64,000 nt of DNA from JBDKVA01 sp039679375 (GCA_039679375.1 JBDKVA010000107.1:1-64000); one strand, 5' to 3'; positions 53,098 through 62,976 are shown, counted from the stretch's first letter. Made by a program: numbers and translations. Notes: generated by a model not told the origin, from the sequence alone.

Positions 53098-54450
53098 ATG
53101 AAAGTTGCAAAATTTGGAGGAACTTCTCTTGCATCAGCAGATCAAATAAAAAAAGTCTGTTCCATCGTATTATCCGACCCCGAGCGCAGATTGGTTGTCG
53201 TTTCTGCACCAGGCAAGCGTTTTAAGGAAGATATAAAGGTTACCGACATGTTGATAGCCTGTGCAAAATCAGGATTGGAAAACAGCGATACAGATTCGAA
53301 ATTGCAAGCTGTGGTATCAAGATATGCAGATATTGCGTCTGAGCTTGGAATTTCCGGCGATATCATCCGGACCATTGCTGCTGATCTGAAAGCACGTATA
53401 TATGGTGATAAAAGTGACCAGGGCAGGTATATGGACAGCCTAAAAGCCGCAGGTGAGGACAATTGCGCCAAGCTCGTAGCGGCATATCTACAAAGTACAG
53501 GAGTGGAAGCGCAGTATGTCAATCCAAAGGATGCCGGGCTCCTGTTGAGCGACGAATTCGGAAATGCACAGGTACTTCCGCAATCCTACGACAATCTGAA
53601 AAGCCTTTCCGAATTATCGGGAATTATAATTTTTCCCGGTTTTTTCGGTTATTCTCTGGCTGGTGAGGTAGTAACTCTTCCTAGGGGCGGCTCGGACATT
53701 ACGGGCTCGATCCTGTCCGCAGCAGTAAACGCGGATTTGTATGAGAATTTTACCGATGTGGACAACGTTTATTCCGTAAACCCGAACCTTATTGAATCCC
53801 CCAAGCCTATTCGCGAGCTTACATACAGAGAAATGCGCGAGCTGTCCTATGCCGGCTTCAGCGTATTCCAGGAAGAAGCTCTTGTGCCCGTATACCAGAA
53901 AGGCATCCCTGTGTGCATCAAAAACACGAATAACCCGAGTGCTCCCGGCACCACCATTGTGAAGGAGCGCTTTAACATAACCAATCCGGTGGCAGGCATT
54001 GCTAGTGACTCCGGCTTTTGTTTTATCTACATCAGCAAATATCTGATGAACCGTGAAGTCGGTTTTGGCCGCAAGGTGCTGCAAATACTTGAAGAGGAAC
54101 ATATTCCCTATGAACATATACCTTCCGGTATTGATAACATGTCCATTATATTAAAGCAGCACCTCTTGGATGAGCACAAGGAAAGAAGAATTGTAGAACG
54201 CGTAAAAAATGAGCTGGATATCGATGATATCACCGTTGACAGGGATATCGCACTGGTCATGATCGTTGGCGAAGGAATGCGCAACACGCTGGGAATCACT
54301 GCAAGAGCTGCTACATCGCTTGCCAAGGCAGGTATCAATCTTGAAATGATAAACCAGGGTCCTTCGGAGGTCAGCATGATGTTCGGCGTAAAGGGAAATG
54401 ACAGTAATAAGGCTGTACGTGCCCTTTATGAGGAATTCTTCAATTCATGA
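53098..54450 (+). CDS. Aspartate kinase
   Basis: 450 residues from ATG 53098 (TTTGGAGG upstream); the longer frame to 52999 runs through the promoter. KVAKFGGTSLASADQ is the kinase signature, VTLPRGGSDITGSIL the ATP/aspartate site, and FTDVDNVYSVNP follows. Two C-terminal ACT domains (from ~310; VGEGMRNTLGITARAATSLA) suggest feedback by lysine or threonine. First step of the Lys/Thr/Met pathway. The stop overlaps the tail of the convergent TVP38 gene by six bases. Confidence 0.92.
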   Translation: MKVAKFGGTSLASADQIKKVCSIVLSDPERRLVVVSAPGKRFKEDIKVTDMLIACAKSGLENSDTDSKLQAVVSRYADIASELGISGDIIRTIAADLKARIYGDKSDQGRYMDSLKAAGEDNCAKLVAAYLQSTGVEAQYVNPKDAGLLLSDEFGNAQVLPQSYDNLKSLSELSGIIIFPGFFGYSLAGEVVTLPRGGSDITGSILSAAVNADLYENFTDVDNVYSVNPNLIESPKPIRELTYREMRELSYAGFSVFQEEALVPVYQKGIPVCIKNTNNPSAPGTTIVKERFNITNPVAGIASDSGFCFIYISKYLMNREVGFGRKVLQILEEEHIPYEHIPSGIDNMSIILKQHLLDEHKERRIVERVKNELDIDDITVDRDIALVMIVGEGMRNTLGITARAATSLAKAGINLEMINQGPSEVSMMFGVKGNDSNKAVRALYEEFFNS

Positions 54451-55176
54451 TATTTTGTGCATTTTTTTCAATATTGTGTCTTTCAGAAATACACCCACTG
54501 CAAATAAAATCAGCGCTGCAGCAGAAAGTGCAATTACGATCCCGTAATTGCCTTTTTGTGTATTGCTGCCAATGTAGGATGAGGCCAGAAGCGCCGGAAA
54601 TCTGCCCATCATGATGATGGAGAAAAACCTCAGAGGCTTCAGCGGGGTGATACCGGCTATATATGTAAGAATATCCTTGGGCATTCCGGGAATCAGGAAC
54701 AGGATAAACATCGCCGACTCGGATCTCTTGCTGTTAATCATAAAATTGAACTTCTTCAGATGCTCCGGCGTAACCACCAGCTTGACCAGCCTGTATCCAA
54801 GAAAGCGCGCTACAAAGAATACCAGCACGGATCCGGCGACAATACCCGCCAGCGAATAAAGCGTACCCAGCCAGGTTCCGTAAATATATCCGCCCGCAAG
54901 CTGTACAAACTCACCGGGGATTGCTGCCACTACCACCTGGAGCACCTGTATTCCCATAAACACAAGAACTCCCTTCCAGCCGTATGAATTGAGCAATTCT
55001 TTAAGCTCATCAGGGTTCCGTGCAAGTTTGGTTAGCTGCAGGCCGTATTTTACCGTCACATAGACCAATACTCCAAGAAAAACAGTGATCAGTACAATAT
55101 CAAGTACTAATCTCCATTTTTTGTGCCTGTCCATTTTTTCCTTGCCCGTGTCTATTTCTTTATCAACTGCATCCAA
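54445..55176 (-). CDS. TVP38/TMEM64 (DedA-like) membrane protein
   Basis: 243 residues from a TTG at 55176 with GAGGT seven bases upstream; TTG 55200 (inside the topoisomerase end) and ATG 55134 are alternatives. The core 'G..........GY.YG...G....' is seen as VVAAIPGEFVQLAGGYIYGTW, then RFLGYRLVKLVV and FLIPGMPKDILTYIAGITPL. The family is linked to lipid flipping or membrane homeostasis. Six membrane segments. Confidence 0.85.
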   Translation of the reverse strand: MDAVDKEIDTGKEKMDRHKKWRLVLDIVLITVFLGVLVYVTVKYGLQLTKLARNPDELKELLNSYGWKGVLVFMGIQVLQVVVAAIPGEFVQLAGGYIYGTWLGTLYSLAGIVAGSVLVFFVARFLGYRLVKLVVTPEHLKKFNFMINSKRSESAMFILFLIPGMPKDILTYIAGITPLKPLRFFSIIMMGRFPALLASSYIGSNTQKGNYGIVIALSAAALILFAVGVFLKDTILKKMHKIS

Positions 55177-55189
55177 TGATCGTACCTCT

Positions 55190-57379
55190 TTACTTATCAA
55201 ACTTTATTTCCAGCTGCCTGTTTTCCGCGTCTTCTTCCCTGAAATAGCACCCTATTGCAGGAATGGAACGCGTCCGGTAATAATCCGGATTTTTAATACC
55301 GGATTCCCCGATTGTCCTGACTGAACACATAAAGCTTCCTTTTTTCTCTTTGAGCACCTGCACCCCCTGTGAATTGCGTGAGGACTTGGGATTGATGTTG
55401 GCGGTACTGAATATGAGAACCTTGTTGATACTGCTGTAGGCCACCAGCTCAGTGTCGGTTTCCAGATATCTTACGTCAACCAGCGGTGAATGATCATCAT
55501 AGGCATTCGCCAGCTTCTTTCTGTTCGTCTTCGTTGCATAGCTCTCCAGCTCGATTTTTGCACTCTTTCCGTTTTCAAAAGAGAATAGCATCCAGCCTGC
55601 ATAATTGTCTGTTGCAACCATATAAATGATTTTTTCACCTGCTTCAAGCTGCAGCAAATTGGTCAGATATTCACCCAATGCGCTTGCCTTGCAGTCGCTG
55701 ATCTCGTAAATACGCAGTTTGTATACTGTTTGCCGGTTGGAAAACAACAGGAGTTCCGCCTTATTGTGCGTCTCAATTTCCTGGGTAATCGTATCCTCAT
55801 CCTTGAGTTTGTGTTCCGGGCTGGCTCTCAATGAAACCAGAGGAATCTTCTTGAGGTAATTCTGTTCTGTCAGGAAAAGCTTCAGATTGTAATCCTCGAC
55901 CATATGCTCCTCTGTGATTTCCTCCACATGAGATTCTGGTACGATTTCTGTTTTTCTTGGCTGAGCATGCTTTTTGGAAACCTCATTCAATTGTTTTATA
56001 ATGATTTTCCTTATTCTTTGTTCATCATTACAGATATCTTTAAGGTCTTCTATTTCCTTTTGTAAAGTCTCGACTTCGCTTACCCGGTCAAGTATATACT
56101 CACGGTTCAGGTTTCTCAGTCTGATCTCTGCAATGAATTCAGCCTGCACGCGGTCAATGCCAAAGCCCTCCATCAAATTAGGAACAACCTGCGAATCATG
56201 CTCGGTATTGCGGATGATCGCAATTGCCTTATCAATGTCCAGCAGTATTTTTTTGAGGCCAAGCAGCAAATGCAGCTTCTCCTCTTTCTTATCAATATCG
56301 AACTGTGTTTGCCTCCTGATGCAGCCGGTCCGGAAACTCAGCCACTCCTTCAGTATAGCCCGGATGCCCATAACTCTGGGGCTGCTTCCAACAAGGATAT
56401 TAAAGTTGCAATTAAAGGCATCCTGCAGCGGGGTCAGCATGAAAAGCTTGTTCATGATCACATCCGGATCGGCGCTTTTTCTGATATCAAGCGTTATTTT
56501 CAATCCGTCCAGATCCGTCTCATCGCGTACATCAACGATATCCTTTATTTTCCCGTTTTTGACCAGTTCAATGACGACGTCAATAATGGCTTCTGAAGTT
56601 GTAGTGTATGGAATCTCATAAATTTCTATACAGCTGTTTTGCTTGTCATAATTATATTTGGCTCTGACCTTGAAGCTTCCTCTACCCGTTTCAAAGATCT
56701 CGCGTATTTCCTGTTCCTTGTATATAAGGATCCCACCGGTCGAAAAGTCAGGAGCCTTGACATACTGCAACAGATCGGCATTTTCATCCGCAATATAGGC
56801 TATGGTCGCATCACATATTTCCTTTAGATTGAAGCTGCAGAGGTTGCTTGCCATGCCTACCGCTATGCCCTGGTTGGCATTTACCAGTACGCTCGGAAAA
56901 GCAGCGGGAAGCAGGGTGGGCTCTTTCATTGTGCCGTCATAATTGTCGATAAAATCCACCGCATTTTTATCAAGATCCCGGAATAGCTCCTCACACAGCT
57001 TCTCCAGCTTGACTTCGGTGTAACGGGCGGCTGCATAGTGCATATCTCTCGAATATTGCCTGCCCATATTCCCCTTCGAGTCTACGTATGCATGAAGCAG
57101 TGCGCCGTTGCCTCTTGTCAGCCTGACCATCGTTTCATAAATCGCCGTATCGCCATGAGGGTTCAATTTCATAGTCTGGCCGACCACATTGGCTGATTTG
57201 GTCCTGCTTCCCGTCAGAAGCCCCATTTTATACATCGTATAAAGGAGCTTCCTGTGAGAGGGCTTAAAGCCGTCAATTTCCGGAATTGCCCTTGATACGA
57301 TGACACTCATCGCATAAGGCATATAGTTCTGTTCCAGCGTATCTGCAATTTTCTGCGTTACAAGATTCTTTTCTGCCAT
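55190..57379 (-). CDS. Type IIA DNA topoisomerase subunit A (ParC/GyrA-like)
   Basis: 729 residues. The breakage-reunion domain has GFKPSHRKLLYTMYKMGLLTG, KLNPHGDTAIYETMVRL and the catalytic Tyr in HYAAARYTEVKL. The C-terminal part has fewer pinwheel repeats than GyrA and no GyrA box, so relaxation/decatenation (topoisomerase IV-like) is likely. It is the divergent, short clostridial type; partner is the subunit B at 57989-59971. Confidence 0.88.
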   Translation of the reverse strand: MAEKNLVTQKIADTLEQNYMPYAMSVIVSRAIPEIDGFKPSHRKLLYTMYKMGLLTGSRTKSANVVGQTMKLNPHGDTAIYETMVRLTRGNGALLHAYVDSKGNMGRQYSRDMHYAAARYTEVKLEKLCEELFRDLDKNAVDFIDNYDGTMKEPTLLPAAFPSVLVNANQGIAVGMASNLCSFNLKEICDATIAYIADENADLLQYVKAPDFSTGGILIYKEQEIREIFETGRGSFKVRAKYNYDKQNSCIEIYEIPYTTTSEAIIDVVIELVKNGKIKDIVDVRDETDLDGLKITLDIRKSADPDVIMNKLFMLTPLQDAFNCNFNILVGSSPRVMGIRAILKEWLSFRTGCIRRQTQFDIDKKEEKLHLLLGLKKILLDIDKAIAIIRNTEHDSQVVPNLMEGFGIDRVQAEFIAEIRLRNLNREYILDRVSEVETLQKEIEDLKDICNDEQRIRKIIIKQLNEVSKKHAQPRKTEIVPESHVEEITEEHMVEDYNLKLFLTEQNYLKKIPLVSLRASPEHKLKDEDTITQEIETHNKAELLLFSNRQTVYKLRIYEISDCKASALGEYLTNLLQLEAGEKIIYMVATDNYAGWMLFSFENGKSAKIELESYATKTNRKKLANAYDDHSPLVDVRYLETDTELVAYSSINKVLIFSTANINPKSSRNSQGVQVLKEKKGSFMCSVRTIGESGIKNPDYYRTRSIPAIGCYFREEDAENRQLEIKFDK

Positions 57380-57453
57380 ATTATTGCCTTCCTGTATCTT
57401 CTATAATAAATACGTGTTAAAAGCCCAAGCGTCTGACGGTTTTATCTCTGTCT

Positions 57454-57954
57454 TTAAAATACGCCGGCCTTTTCGCTTCCTTCATCCTGCCATCCTTTGC
57501 ATACGTCAATCCACTCCAGGCTGCCGGAGTACTTTTCCAATTCTTCCGGTGTAAGCTCGATTGCGCTATTGCTGCTGCCACACGCCGGAAATACTGTTTT
57601 GAAGCGTCTCAGAGAGATATCCAGATACACTCGGACGCCCTGATTCACACCAAATGGGCACACACCGCCAACGGCATGACCGACAAGCTCCCGGACCTCA
57701 TCCGGTGCAAGCATCTTCGCCTTTGTCCTGAACAAACCCTTGAACTTTGTATTGTCTACTTTTGCATCGCCTGCAGCAACAATTAGTACACAACTGCCGT
57801 CTATGCCAAACGACAACGTCTTGGCGATCCGTTCAGGTTCGCAATTCAATGCTTTTGCCGCCAGTTCAACCGTCGCGCTCGATACATCAAATTCACGGAT
57901 GTCTCCATCCCTGCCCCATTGTTTCAAATAATCCCTGACCTTTTCAATTGCCAT
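57454..57954 (-). CDS. YbaK/EbsC-type aminoacyl-tRNA deacylase
   Basis: 166 residues, GGGAG upstream. ERIAKTLSFGIDGSCVLIV carries the conserved Lys, and GHAVGGVCPFGVNQGVRVY the GXXXP-type active loop of the YbaK group that hydrolyses mischarged Cys-tRNA or Pro-tRNA. It sits between the two topoisomerase subunit genes in the same direction. Confidence 0.88.
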   Translation of the reverse strand: MAIEKVRDYLKQWGRDGDIREFDVSSATVELAAKALNCEPERIAKTLSFGIDGSCVLIVAAGDAKVDNTKFKGLFRTKAKMLAPDEVRELVGHAVGGVCPFGVNQGVRVYLDISLRRFKTVFPACGSSNSAIELTPEELEKYSGSLEWIDVCKGWQDEGSEKAGVF

Positions 57955-57988
57955 TTTACATTATCTCCCTATGTATTTTAGCCGACCC

Positions 57989-59971
57989 TTAGCTTACATC
58001 GATCATGTCCATATATTTTGTACCATTCTCTTCAATAAAGCTCTTTCTGCCCTGCAAATTATCTCCCAGCAGCAGGTCAAACATCAGCTCGGTTTTCGCG
58101 ATGTCATCCGGCACGATTTTGATAAGCCTCCTGGTTTCCGGATTCATGGTGGTCTGCCACATCATTTCGGGCTCATTCTCGCCAAGTCCCTTGGAACGCT
58201 GTATGGTGTACTTGTTATTATCCAGCTTCGAAGTAATAAGCACCCTTTCCTTTTCCGTATAGGCAAAGTAGGTCTTGCCTTTGCTGTTTATTTCAAAAAG
58301 AGGCGACTCTGCAATGAACACCTTTCCGCACTCGATCAGTGTCGGCACCAGCCTGTACAGCATCGCCAGGATCAGCGTCCTGATCTGGAACCCGTCCACA
58401 TCGGCGTCGGTGCAAATAATGATCTTGCCCCATCTCAGATTGCCCAGGTCGAAGGTGTTCAGATCCTTGTTGTGCCTGGATTTGATTTCGACGCCGCAGC
58501 CCAGCACCTTTAACAGATCAACGATGATTTCATTCTTGAATATGCTGTCATATTCCGCCTTCAGGCAGTTCAGTATCTTGCCCCTGACAGGCATGATCGC
58601 CTGGAACTCGGCGTCCCTGCCCATCTTGCAGGAACCCAGTGCCGAATCGCCTTCCACGATGTACAGTTCCCTTCTGCTCAGGTCCTTTGTCCTGCAGTCC
58701 ACAAACTTCTTGACCCTGTTGGACATATCTATGGTGCCGCCGAGCTTCTTTTTGATATTGATCCTGGTTTTTTCTGCAGTTTCACGGCTGCGCTTGTTGA
58801 CAAGCATCTGCTCTACGATCCTGTCGCTTTCCATCTTGTTTTCAATCAAATAGATTTCAAGCTGCTGCTTCAGAAAGTCCGTCATGGCTTCCTGTATGAA
58901 CTTGTTCGTAATGGATTTCTTGGTCTGGTTTTCATAGCTCGTTACCGTTGAAAAGGAACTGGTAACAAGCACCAGGCTGTCCTGTATATCAGCAAAGGTG
59001 ATTTTTGCTTCGTCTTTATTATATTTACCCTTATTCCTGATACATTTGTCCAGTTCATAAACAAAGGCCGTCCTGACCGCCCTGTCGGGTGAGCCGCCAT
59101 GCTCGAGGAAGCTGGAATTGTGGTAATATTCCAGCAGATTGATCTCGTTGTTAAAGCAGAAGGCAATTTGCATTTTTACCTTGTATTCAGGTTTGTCCTC
59201 CCTGTCTCTGCCCCTGACGGAGGTCTCATAATATTGGATACCGGTATAGCCCTTGTCGCCGCTTATTTCAGCAATATAATCAACAATGCCGTTTTTGTAG
59301 CAGTATTCATAGGTATTTCCCGAAGCTTCATCAAGCAGCGTGAATTCCAGGCCTGCATTCACCACCGCCTGCTTCTTCAGTGTTGTCATATAATATTCCA
59401 ATGGTATGTTGATATCGGTAAAGACATCCAGATCCGGCTTCCATCTTTGTATTGTACCCGTGCTCTGGTATTTGCACTTTTCCTTTATCAGCCCGCCGAT
59501 GTTTTCACCCTTTTCAAACCGCAGATCATACCTGAATCCATCCCTGAAAACGGTAACATCCATAAATTCGGAGCTGTACTGCGTAGCGCAGCTGCCCAAG
59601 CCGTTAAGTCCCAGGCTGAATTCATAATTTTCTCCGGAGTTGTTTTTATATTTGCCGCCTGCATAGAGCTCGCAGAAAACGAGTTCCCAATTGTACCGGT
59701 TCTCCTTCACATTGAAATCGAGCGGGATCCCTCTCCCATAATCCCTGACGGTTATGGAGCAATCGCTGTGGCGGATGACTTCGATTTTTTCTCCAAAACC
59801 TTCCCTGGCTTCATCGATTGAATTGGACAAAATCTCAAAGAAGGAATGCTCGCAGCCCTCCATGCCATCCGAGCCAAATATGACGCCAGGCCTTAGCCTG
59901 ACCCTGTCGGCTCCCTTCAGGGACGATATGCTTTCATTCCCGTAGACTTCTTCTTTTTTCCCCTTTGTCAT
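57989..59971 (-). CDS. Type IIA DNA topoisomerase subunit B (ParE/GyrB-like)
   Basis: 660 residues, GGAGGGAAGG upstream. GHKL ATPase with VRLRPGVIFGSDG, RDYGRGIPLDFN and GLNGLGSCATQYSS; transducer; and TOPRIM with YIVEGDSALGSCKMGRD and ICTDADVDGFQIRTLIL, closing with QRSKGLGENEPEMMWQTTMNP. ParE-like in length (no GyrB insert). It pairs with the subunit A encoded two genes downstream. Confidence 0.9.
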   Translation of the reverse strand: MTKGKKEEVYGNESISSLKGADRVRLRPGVIFGSDGMEGCEHSFFEILSNSIDEAREGFGEKIEVIRHSDCSITVRDYGRGIPLDFNVKENRYNWELVFCELYAGGKYKNNSGENYEFSLGLNGLGSCATQYSSEFMDVTVFRDGFRYDLRFEKGENIGGLIKEKCKYQSTGTIQRWKPDLDVFTDINIPLEYYMTTLKKQAVVNAGLEFTLLDEASGNTYEYCYKNGIVDYIAEISGDKGYTGIQYYETSVRGRDREDKPEYKVKMQIAFCFNNEINLLEYYHNSSFLEHGGSPDRAVRTAFVYELDKCIRNKGKYNKDEAKITFADIQDSLVLVTSSFSTVTSYENQTKKSITNKFIQEAMTDFLKQQLEIYLIENKMESDRIVEQMLVNKRSRETAEKTRINIKKKLGGTIDMSNRVKKFVDCRTKDLSRRELYIVEGDSALGSCKMGRDAEFQAIMPVRGKILNCLKAEYDSIFKNEIIVDLLKVLGCGVEIKSRHNKDLNTFDLGNLRWGKIIICTDADVDGFQIRTLILAMLYRLVPTLIECGKVFIAESPLFEINSKGKTYFAYTEKERVLITSKLDNNKYTIQRSKGLGENEPEMMWQTTMNPETRRLIKIVPDDIAKTELMFDLLLGDNLQGRKSFIEENGTKYMDMIDVS

Positions 59972-60172
59972 TTGTGCCTTCCCTCCGGTTTACTGCAGAT
60001 TGATTCATTCTCTGTCACTATTATTCCTTAAATATTTTTTAAAGTCAAGATGAGCAATCTGTTTATCGTTCAACGCCGGACTTTAAAATAACCACTACGT
60101 TTTTACAGGTGTGAATGATATTGCCAGCATGATTCTGCTCGATTTTTCAAAATATATCTTTGAGGTGATTAT

Positions 60173-60778
60173 ATGAAAAAAAGAGCAATTTTAATTTTTA
60201 TATTCCTGTTAATATTTACAGCGCAGGTATATGCACAATCCACTTATACAGTTCAAAGCGGCGATACGATGTGGAAAATCGCCACCCGCTATCAGGTAGG
60301 GATCAGTGAGATTATATCCGCTAACCCGCAAATAAAAAATCCCGCACTGATTTACCCCGGGCAAAAAATAACCATACCAACCGTAACATCAACTACACAG
60401 GAAAATGAAGTAATCCGGCTTGTCAACATTGAAAGGTCAAAAGCGGGCCTTCAACAGCTGACAATGAATTGGCAGCTTTGCAGGGTAGCAAGATATAAGT
60501 CTGCAGATATGGCGAGCAAGGGATATTTTTCACACACTTCCCCGACCTACGGGACACCGTTCCAGATGATGGAATCATTTGGACTGCGATTCTCAGCCGC
60601 CGGCGAAAATATTGCCTACGGGCAGCGCACTCCTGCGGAAGTAATGAATGCATGGATGAATTCACCCGGACACAGAAATAATATCCTAAGCCGTTCATTT
60701 ACCGAAATCGGTGTTGGCCTGGCAAAGAACAAGAATGGCGTCTGCTACTGGACACAACAGTTTATGAAGCCGATGTAG
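60173..60778 (+). CDS. Secreted LysM and CAP/SCP domain protein
   Basis: 201 residues. Signal peptide MKKRAILIFIFLLIFTAQVYA, one LysM repeat (TYTVQSGDTMWKIATRYQVG...YPGQKITIP, residues ~24-70) that binds peptidoglycan, and a CAP domain (EVIRLVNIERSKAGLQQL, YFSHTSPTYGTPFQMM, AGENIAYGQ, MNSPGHRNNILSRSFTEIGVG) as in YkwD and spore-associated proteins. Probably a spore-coat or cell wall protein. GAGGTG upstream and a strong terminator downstream. Confidence 0.88.
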   Translation: MKKRAILIFIFLLIFTAQVYAQSTYTVQSGDTMWKIATRYQVGISEIISANPQIKNPALIYPGQKITIPTVTSTTQENEVIRLVNIERSKAGLQQLTMNWQLCRVARYKSADMASKGYFSHTSPTYGTPFQMMESFGLRFSAAGENIAYGQRTPAEVMNAWMNSPGHRNNILSRSFTEIGVGLAKNKNGVCYWTQQFMKPM

Positions 60779-60810
60779 GATTTCAATGGGAAGTTAAAAA
60801 TCAGTTAAAA

Positions 60811-60841
60811 TCCAGGGGACTCGATGTCCCCGGGATTTTTA
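60811..60841 (+). terminator. Terminator of the LysM-CAP gene
   Basis: TCC-GGGGAC pairs with GTCCCC-GGA (one A-G mismatch) around TCGAT and is followed by TTTTTATTT. Confidence 0.85.
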
Positions 60842-61279
60842 TTTATACGGGCGGGCTTGCTTTTTAGGTTTCGAAATGATTCTGAATAACGCTGTCACAA
60901 GCAATATGCCAAATGCAATGGCGCAGGCGCCTGTCAATGTTTCAACCAGTTTGCCTCCGGCAGAATACAAATCATTTGACGTCATATATTGGATCGCTTC
61001 ATATGCGGCAATTCCAGGCACGATAGGGAATATCCCGGGTATCGAAAAAACTGTGGAGGGTGTTTTCAGGAGCCTTGCAGCGCTTTCACTATATAGCCCT
61101 ACGGCAATAGCTCCTGCAAAAATTGAAATGACAGACTGATCTGTATATGATACAAGTCCTATGTACACCATCCAGCCGGCTACCCCCGAAAGTCCCGTAA
61201 ATATAAGCTTGTACCCGCGTACATTAAAAATAAAGCCTGCGCATAGGCTGCCCAAAAAAGCCAGTATGAATTCCTGCAT
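60839..61279 (-). CDS. Threonine/serine exporter, small subunit (DUF3815 / ThrE C-half)
   Basis: 146 residues with four to five membrane segments (LAFLGSLCAGFIFNVRG, SGVAGWMVYIGLVSY, IPGIFPIVPGIAAYEAIQYM). The 'F.IPGI.P.VPG...Y' block is the DUF3815 signature. It forms the C-terminal half of a split ThrE exporter together with the gene four bases upstream. Confidence 0.85.
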   Translation of the reverse strand: MQEFILAFLGSLCAGFIFNVRGYKLIFTGLSGVAGWMVYIGLVSYTDQSVISIFAGAIAVGLYSESAARLLKTPSTVFSIPGIFPIVPGIAAYEAIQYMTSNDLYSAGGKLVETLTGACAIAFGILLVTALFRIISKPKKQARPYK

Positions 61280-61283
61280 CCCG

Positions 61284-62096
61284 TCACCCCCAATTCATTA
61301 CGATCGTAAGTGAAATGCCAACTCCGGCTGCCAGAGCCGCAGCAATAAGGAAAGCTTCACCAAGCCGTGTAAAGCTTGCGACCAGGTCACCGTAGAAGGC
61401 ATCCTTTATTCCGTTGGTTATTGCTACTCCCGGAAGGTAAATCATCACAGACCCGATAATTATTTTAAACTCATTCAGCACCGGAAACAGCCGTATAGCC
61501 GCAATACTTAGAAAACCCGCAACAAGTCCCGCTGAAAACAATTCGAAAAATTGGAATATGCCCTTCTTGCTTAATCCCTCTTTCATAATATATACAATGA
61601 CGCCAATGGCTGCGGCGGCCATACCGTCATAATAGCTTCCCCTGAACAGCATCGTGAACACAAAGGAACCGACTGCGGCGGCCATGAGTCTGACCGGCAG
61701 GTTATACGGTTTTCCTGATTCGATGCCGGTGAGTTCCTTTATTGCAGTTTTATAATCCGGTGTGGAATTTTTTAGATCTCTGGAAAAAGTGTTGACACGG
61801 TCTATTTTGTTCAAGTCGAACGAACGCTGGCGAATACGCTTAAATGCAGTCTGCATGCTCCCTTCTTCGTTCCTTACAGAAATGAAGATGCCCGTGGGAA
61901 GGACAAAGCTTTCACATTCCGCATGATAGCTATTGCTTATGCGGACGATCGTATCTTCCACCCTGTATATTTCAGCTCCGCTGGTAAGCATGATCTCGCC
62001 AGCCTTTAAGACAATTTCCAACAGTTCAGCCGTTTGCATACGATTCTCCATGAAACTTTTGCTTTGCAGGTCAGCTCCTTTTTTTGATTGTAACAT
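61284..62096 (-). CDS. Threonine/serine exporter, large subunit (DUF1212 / ThrE N-half)
   Basis: 270 residues. LLEIVLKAGEIMLTSGAEIYRVEDTIVRI, CESFVLPTGIFISV and LVAGFLSIAAIRLFP with four to five membrane segments follow the DUF1212 pattern. Residues 1-20 vary; the start could be at M16 or M20. Paired with the DUF3815 gene. Exports threonine and serine by proton motive force in known members. Confidence 0.85.
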   Translation of the reverse strand: MLQSKKGADLQSKSFMENRMQTAELLEIVLKAGEIMLTSGAEIYRVEDTIVRISNSYHAECESFVLPTGIFISVRNEEGSMQTAFKRIRQRSFDLNKIDRVNTFSRDLKNSTPDYKTAIKELTGIESGKPYNLPVRLMAAAVGSFVFTMLFRGSYYDGMAAAAIGVIVYIMKEGLSKKGIFQFFELFSAGLVAGFLSIAAIRLFPVLNEFKIIIGSVMIYLPGVAITNGIKDAFYGDLVASFTRLGEAFLIAAALAAGVGISLTIVMNWG

Positions 62097-62135
62097 TTCC
62101 TGGCTCCAATGTCATTTATAATTTTAATGGAAGCC

Positions 62136-62164
62136 TTTTCATTCTGATATTTTTCAGTTATAAT
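62136..62164 (+). promoter_or_regulatory. Promoter of the corrinoid protein gene
   Basis: TTTTCA (62136-62141) and a perfect TATAAT (62159-62164), 17 bases apart. Confidence 0.5.
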
Positions 62165-62206
62165 ATTAAAGAAAAGGTGACAATAATATTACAAAAAAGG
62201 TGAAAT

Positions 62207-62248
62207 ATTTTCAATACAATCAATTACAGCAATTGTAGAATTGAAAAT
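62207..62248. promoter_or_regulatory. Inverted repeat upstream of the corrinoid protein gene
   Basis: ATTTTCAAT (62207-62215) and ATTGAAAAT (62240-62248) are a perfect 9-bp inverted pair with an inner CAATT/AATTG. Candidate operator or 5' hairpin about 40 bases before the start. Confidence 0.5.
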
Positions 62249-62287
62249 AGAAATGAATAGCATGTTAGTCAGGGGGATTAAATAATT

Positions 62288-62923
62288 ATGAGCATTCTGA
62301 ATGAAATTTCACAAAACCTGCAAATAGGTAAGGCAAAGTTGGTAAAAGAACTTGTCCAGAAAGCGGTGGACGAAGGCATGAGCGCAGAGGTAATTTTGAA
62401 GGAAGGCTTGCTGGACGGTATGGGTGTGATTGGCGAGAAGTTCAAAAATAATGAAGTATATGTTCCCGATGTCCTGATTGCCGCAAGAGCTATGAATGCG
62501 GGCACAGAGATCCTGAAGCCCCTGCTTGCCGCAAGCGGTGTAAAGGCTACAGGCAAAGTGGTGCTTGGCACAGTTGCCGGCGATCTTCATGACATAGGGA
62601 AAAATCTTGTAAGGATGATGATGGAAGGTAAAGGGCTGGAAGTCATTGATGTAGGCATCGACGTTTCTGCAGACAAATTCATCGATACGGCCATTAAGGA
62701 AAATGCGCAGATTATTGCCTGTTCTGCCCTTTTGACTACAACGATGGGCGAAATGAAAAATGTAGTGAGCAAAGCCGTTGAGGCAGGCATTCGGGACAAG
62801 GTGACCATTATGATCGGCGGTGCTCCCGTAACCCAGAGCTTTGCAGATAATATCGGCGCGGATATTTATACACATGATGCAGCCTCTGCCGCCGATGCTG
62901 CCGTTAAAGCCTGTCAGGCATAG
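62288..62923 (+). CDS. Corrinoid (methyltransferase-associated B12-binding) protein
   Basis: 211 residues. Residues 1-85 are the helical cap (LVQKAVDEGMSAEVILKEGL, PDVLIAARAMNAG); 90-211 the B12 Rossmann domain with GDLHDIGKNLV (the DXHXXG cobalt ligand His) and VIDVGIDVSAD, MIGGAPVT. It carries a methyl group on cobalt for a methyltransferase pair not seen in this window. A PocR-type regulator follows. Confidence 0.93.
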   Translation: MSILNEISQNLQIGKAKLVKELVQKAVDEGMSAEVILKEGLLDGMGVIGEKFKNNEVYVPDVLIAARAMNAGTEILKPLLAASGVKATGKVVLGTVAGDLHDIGKNLVRMMMEGKGLEVIDVGIDVSADKFIDTAIKENAQIIACSALLTTTMGEMKNVVSKAVEAGIRDKVTIMIGGAPVTQSFADNIGADIYTHDAASAADAAVKACQA

Positions 62924-62945
62924 CAACAAATGATTCTGCAACTGG

Positions 62946-62976
62946 TGAGGGGGACTGTAATCCCCCTCATTTTTAT
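62946..62976 (+). terminator. Terminator of the corrinoid protein gene
   Basis: TGAGGGGGA pairs with TCCCCCTCA (9 bp) around CTGTAA, then TTTTTAT. Confidence 0.88.

Noticed and set aside
53098..54450. Lysine riboswitch for aspartokinase
   Set aside because: The promoter lies only about 38 bases from the start, leaving no room for it.
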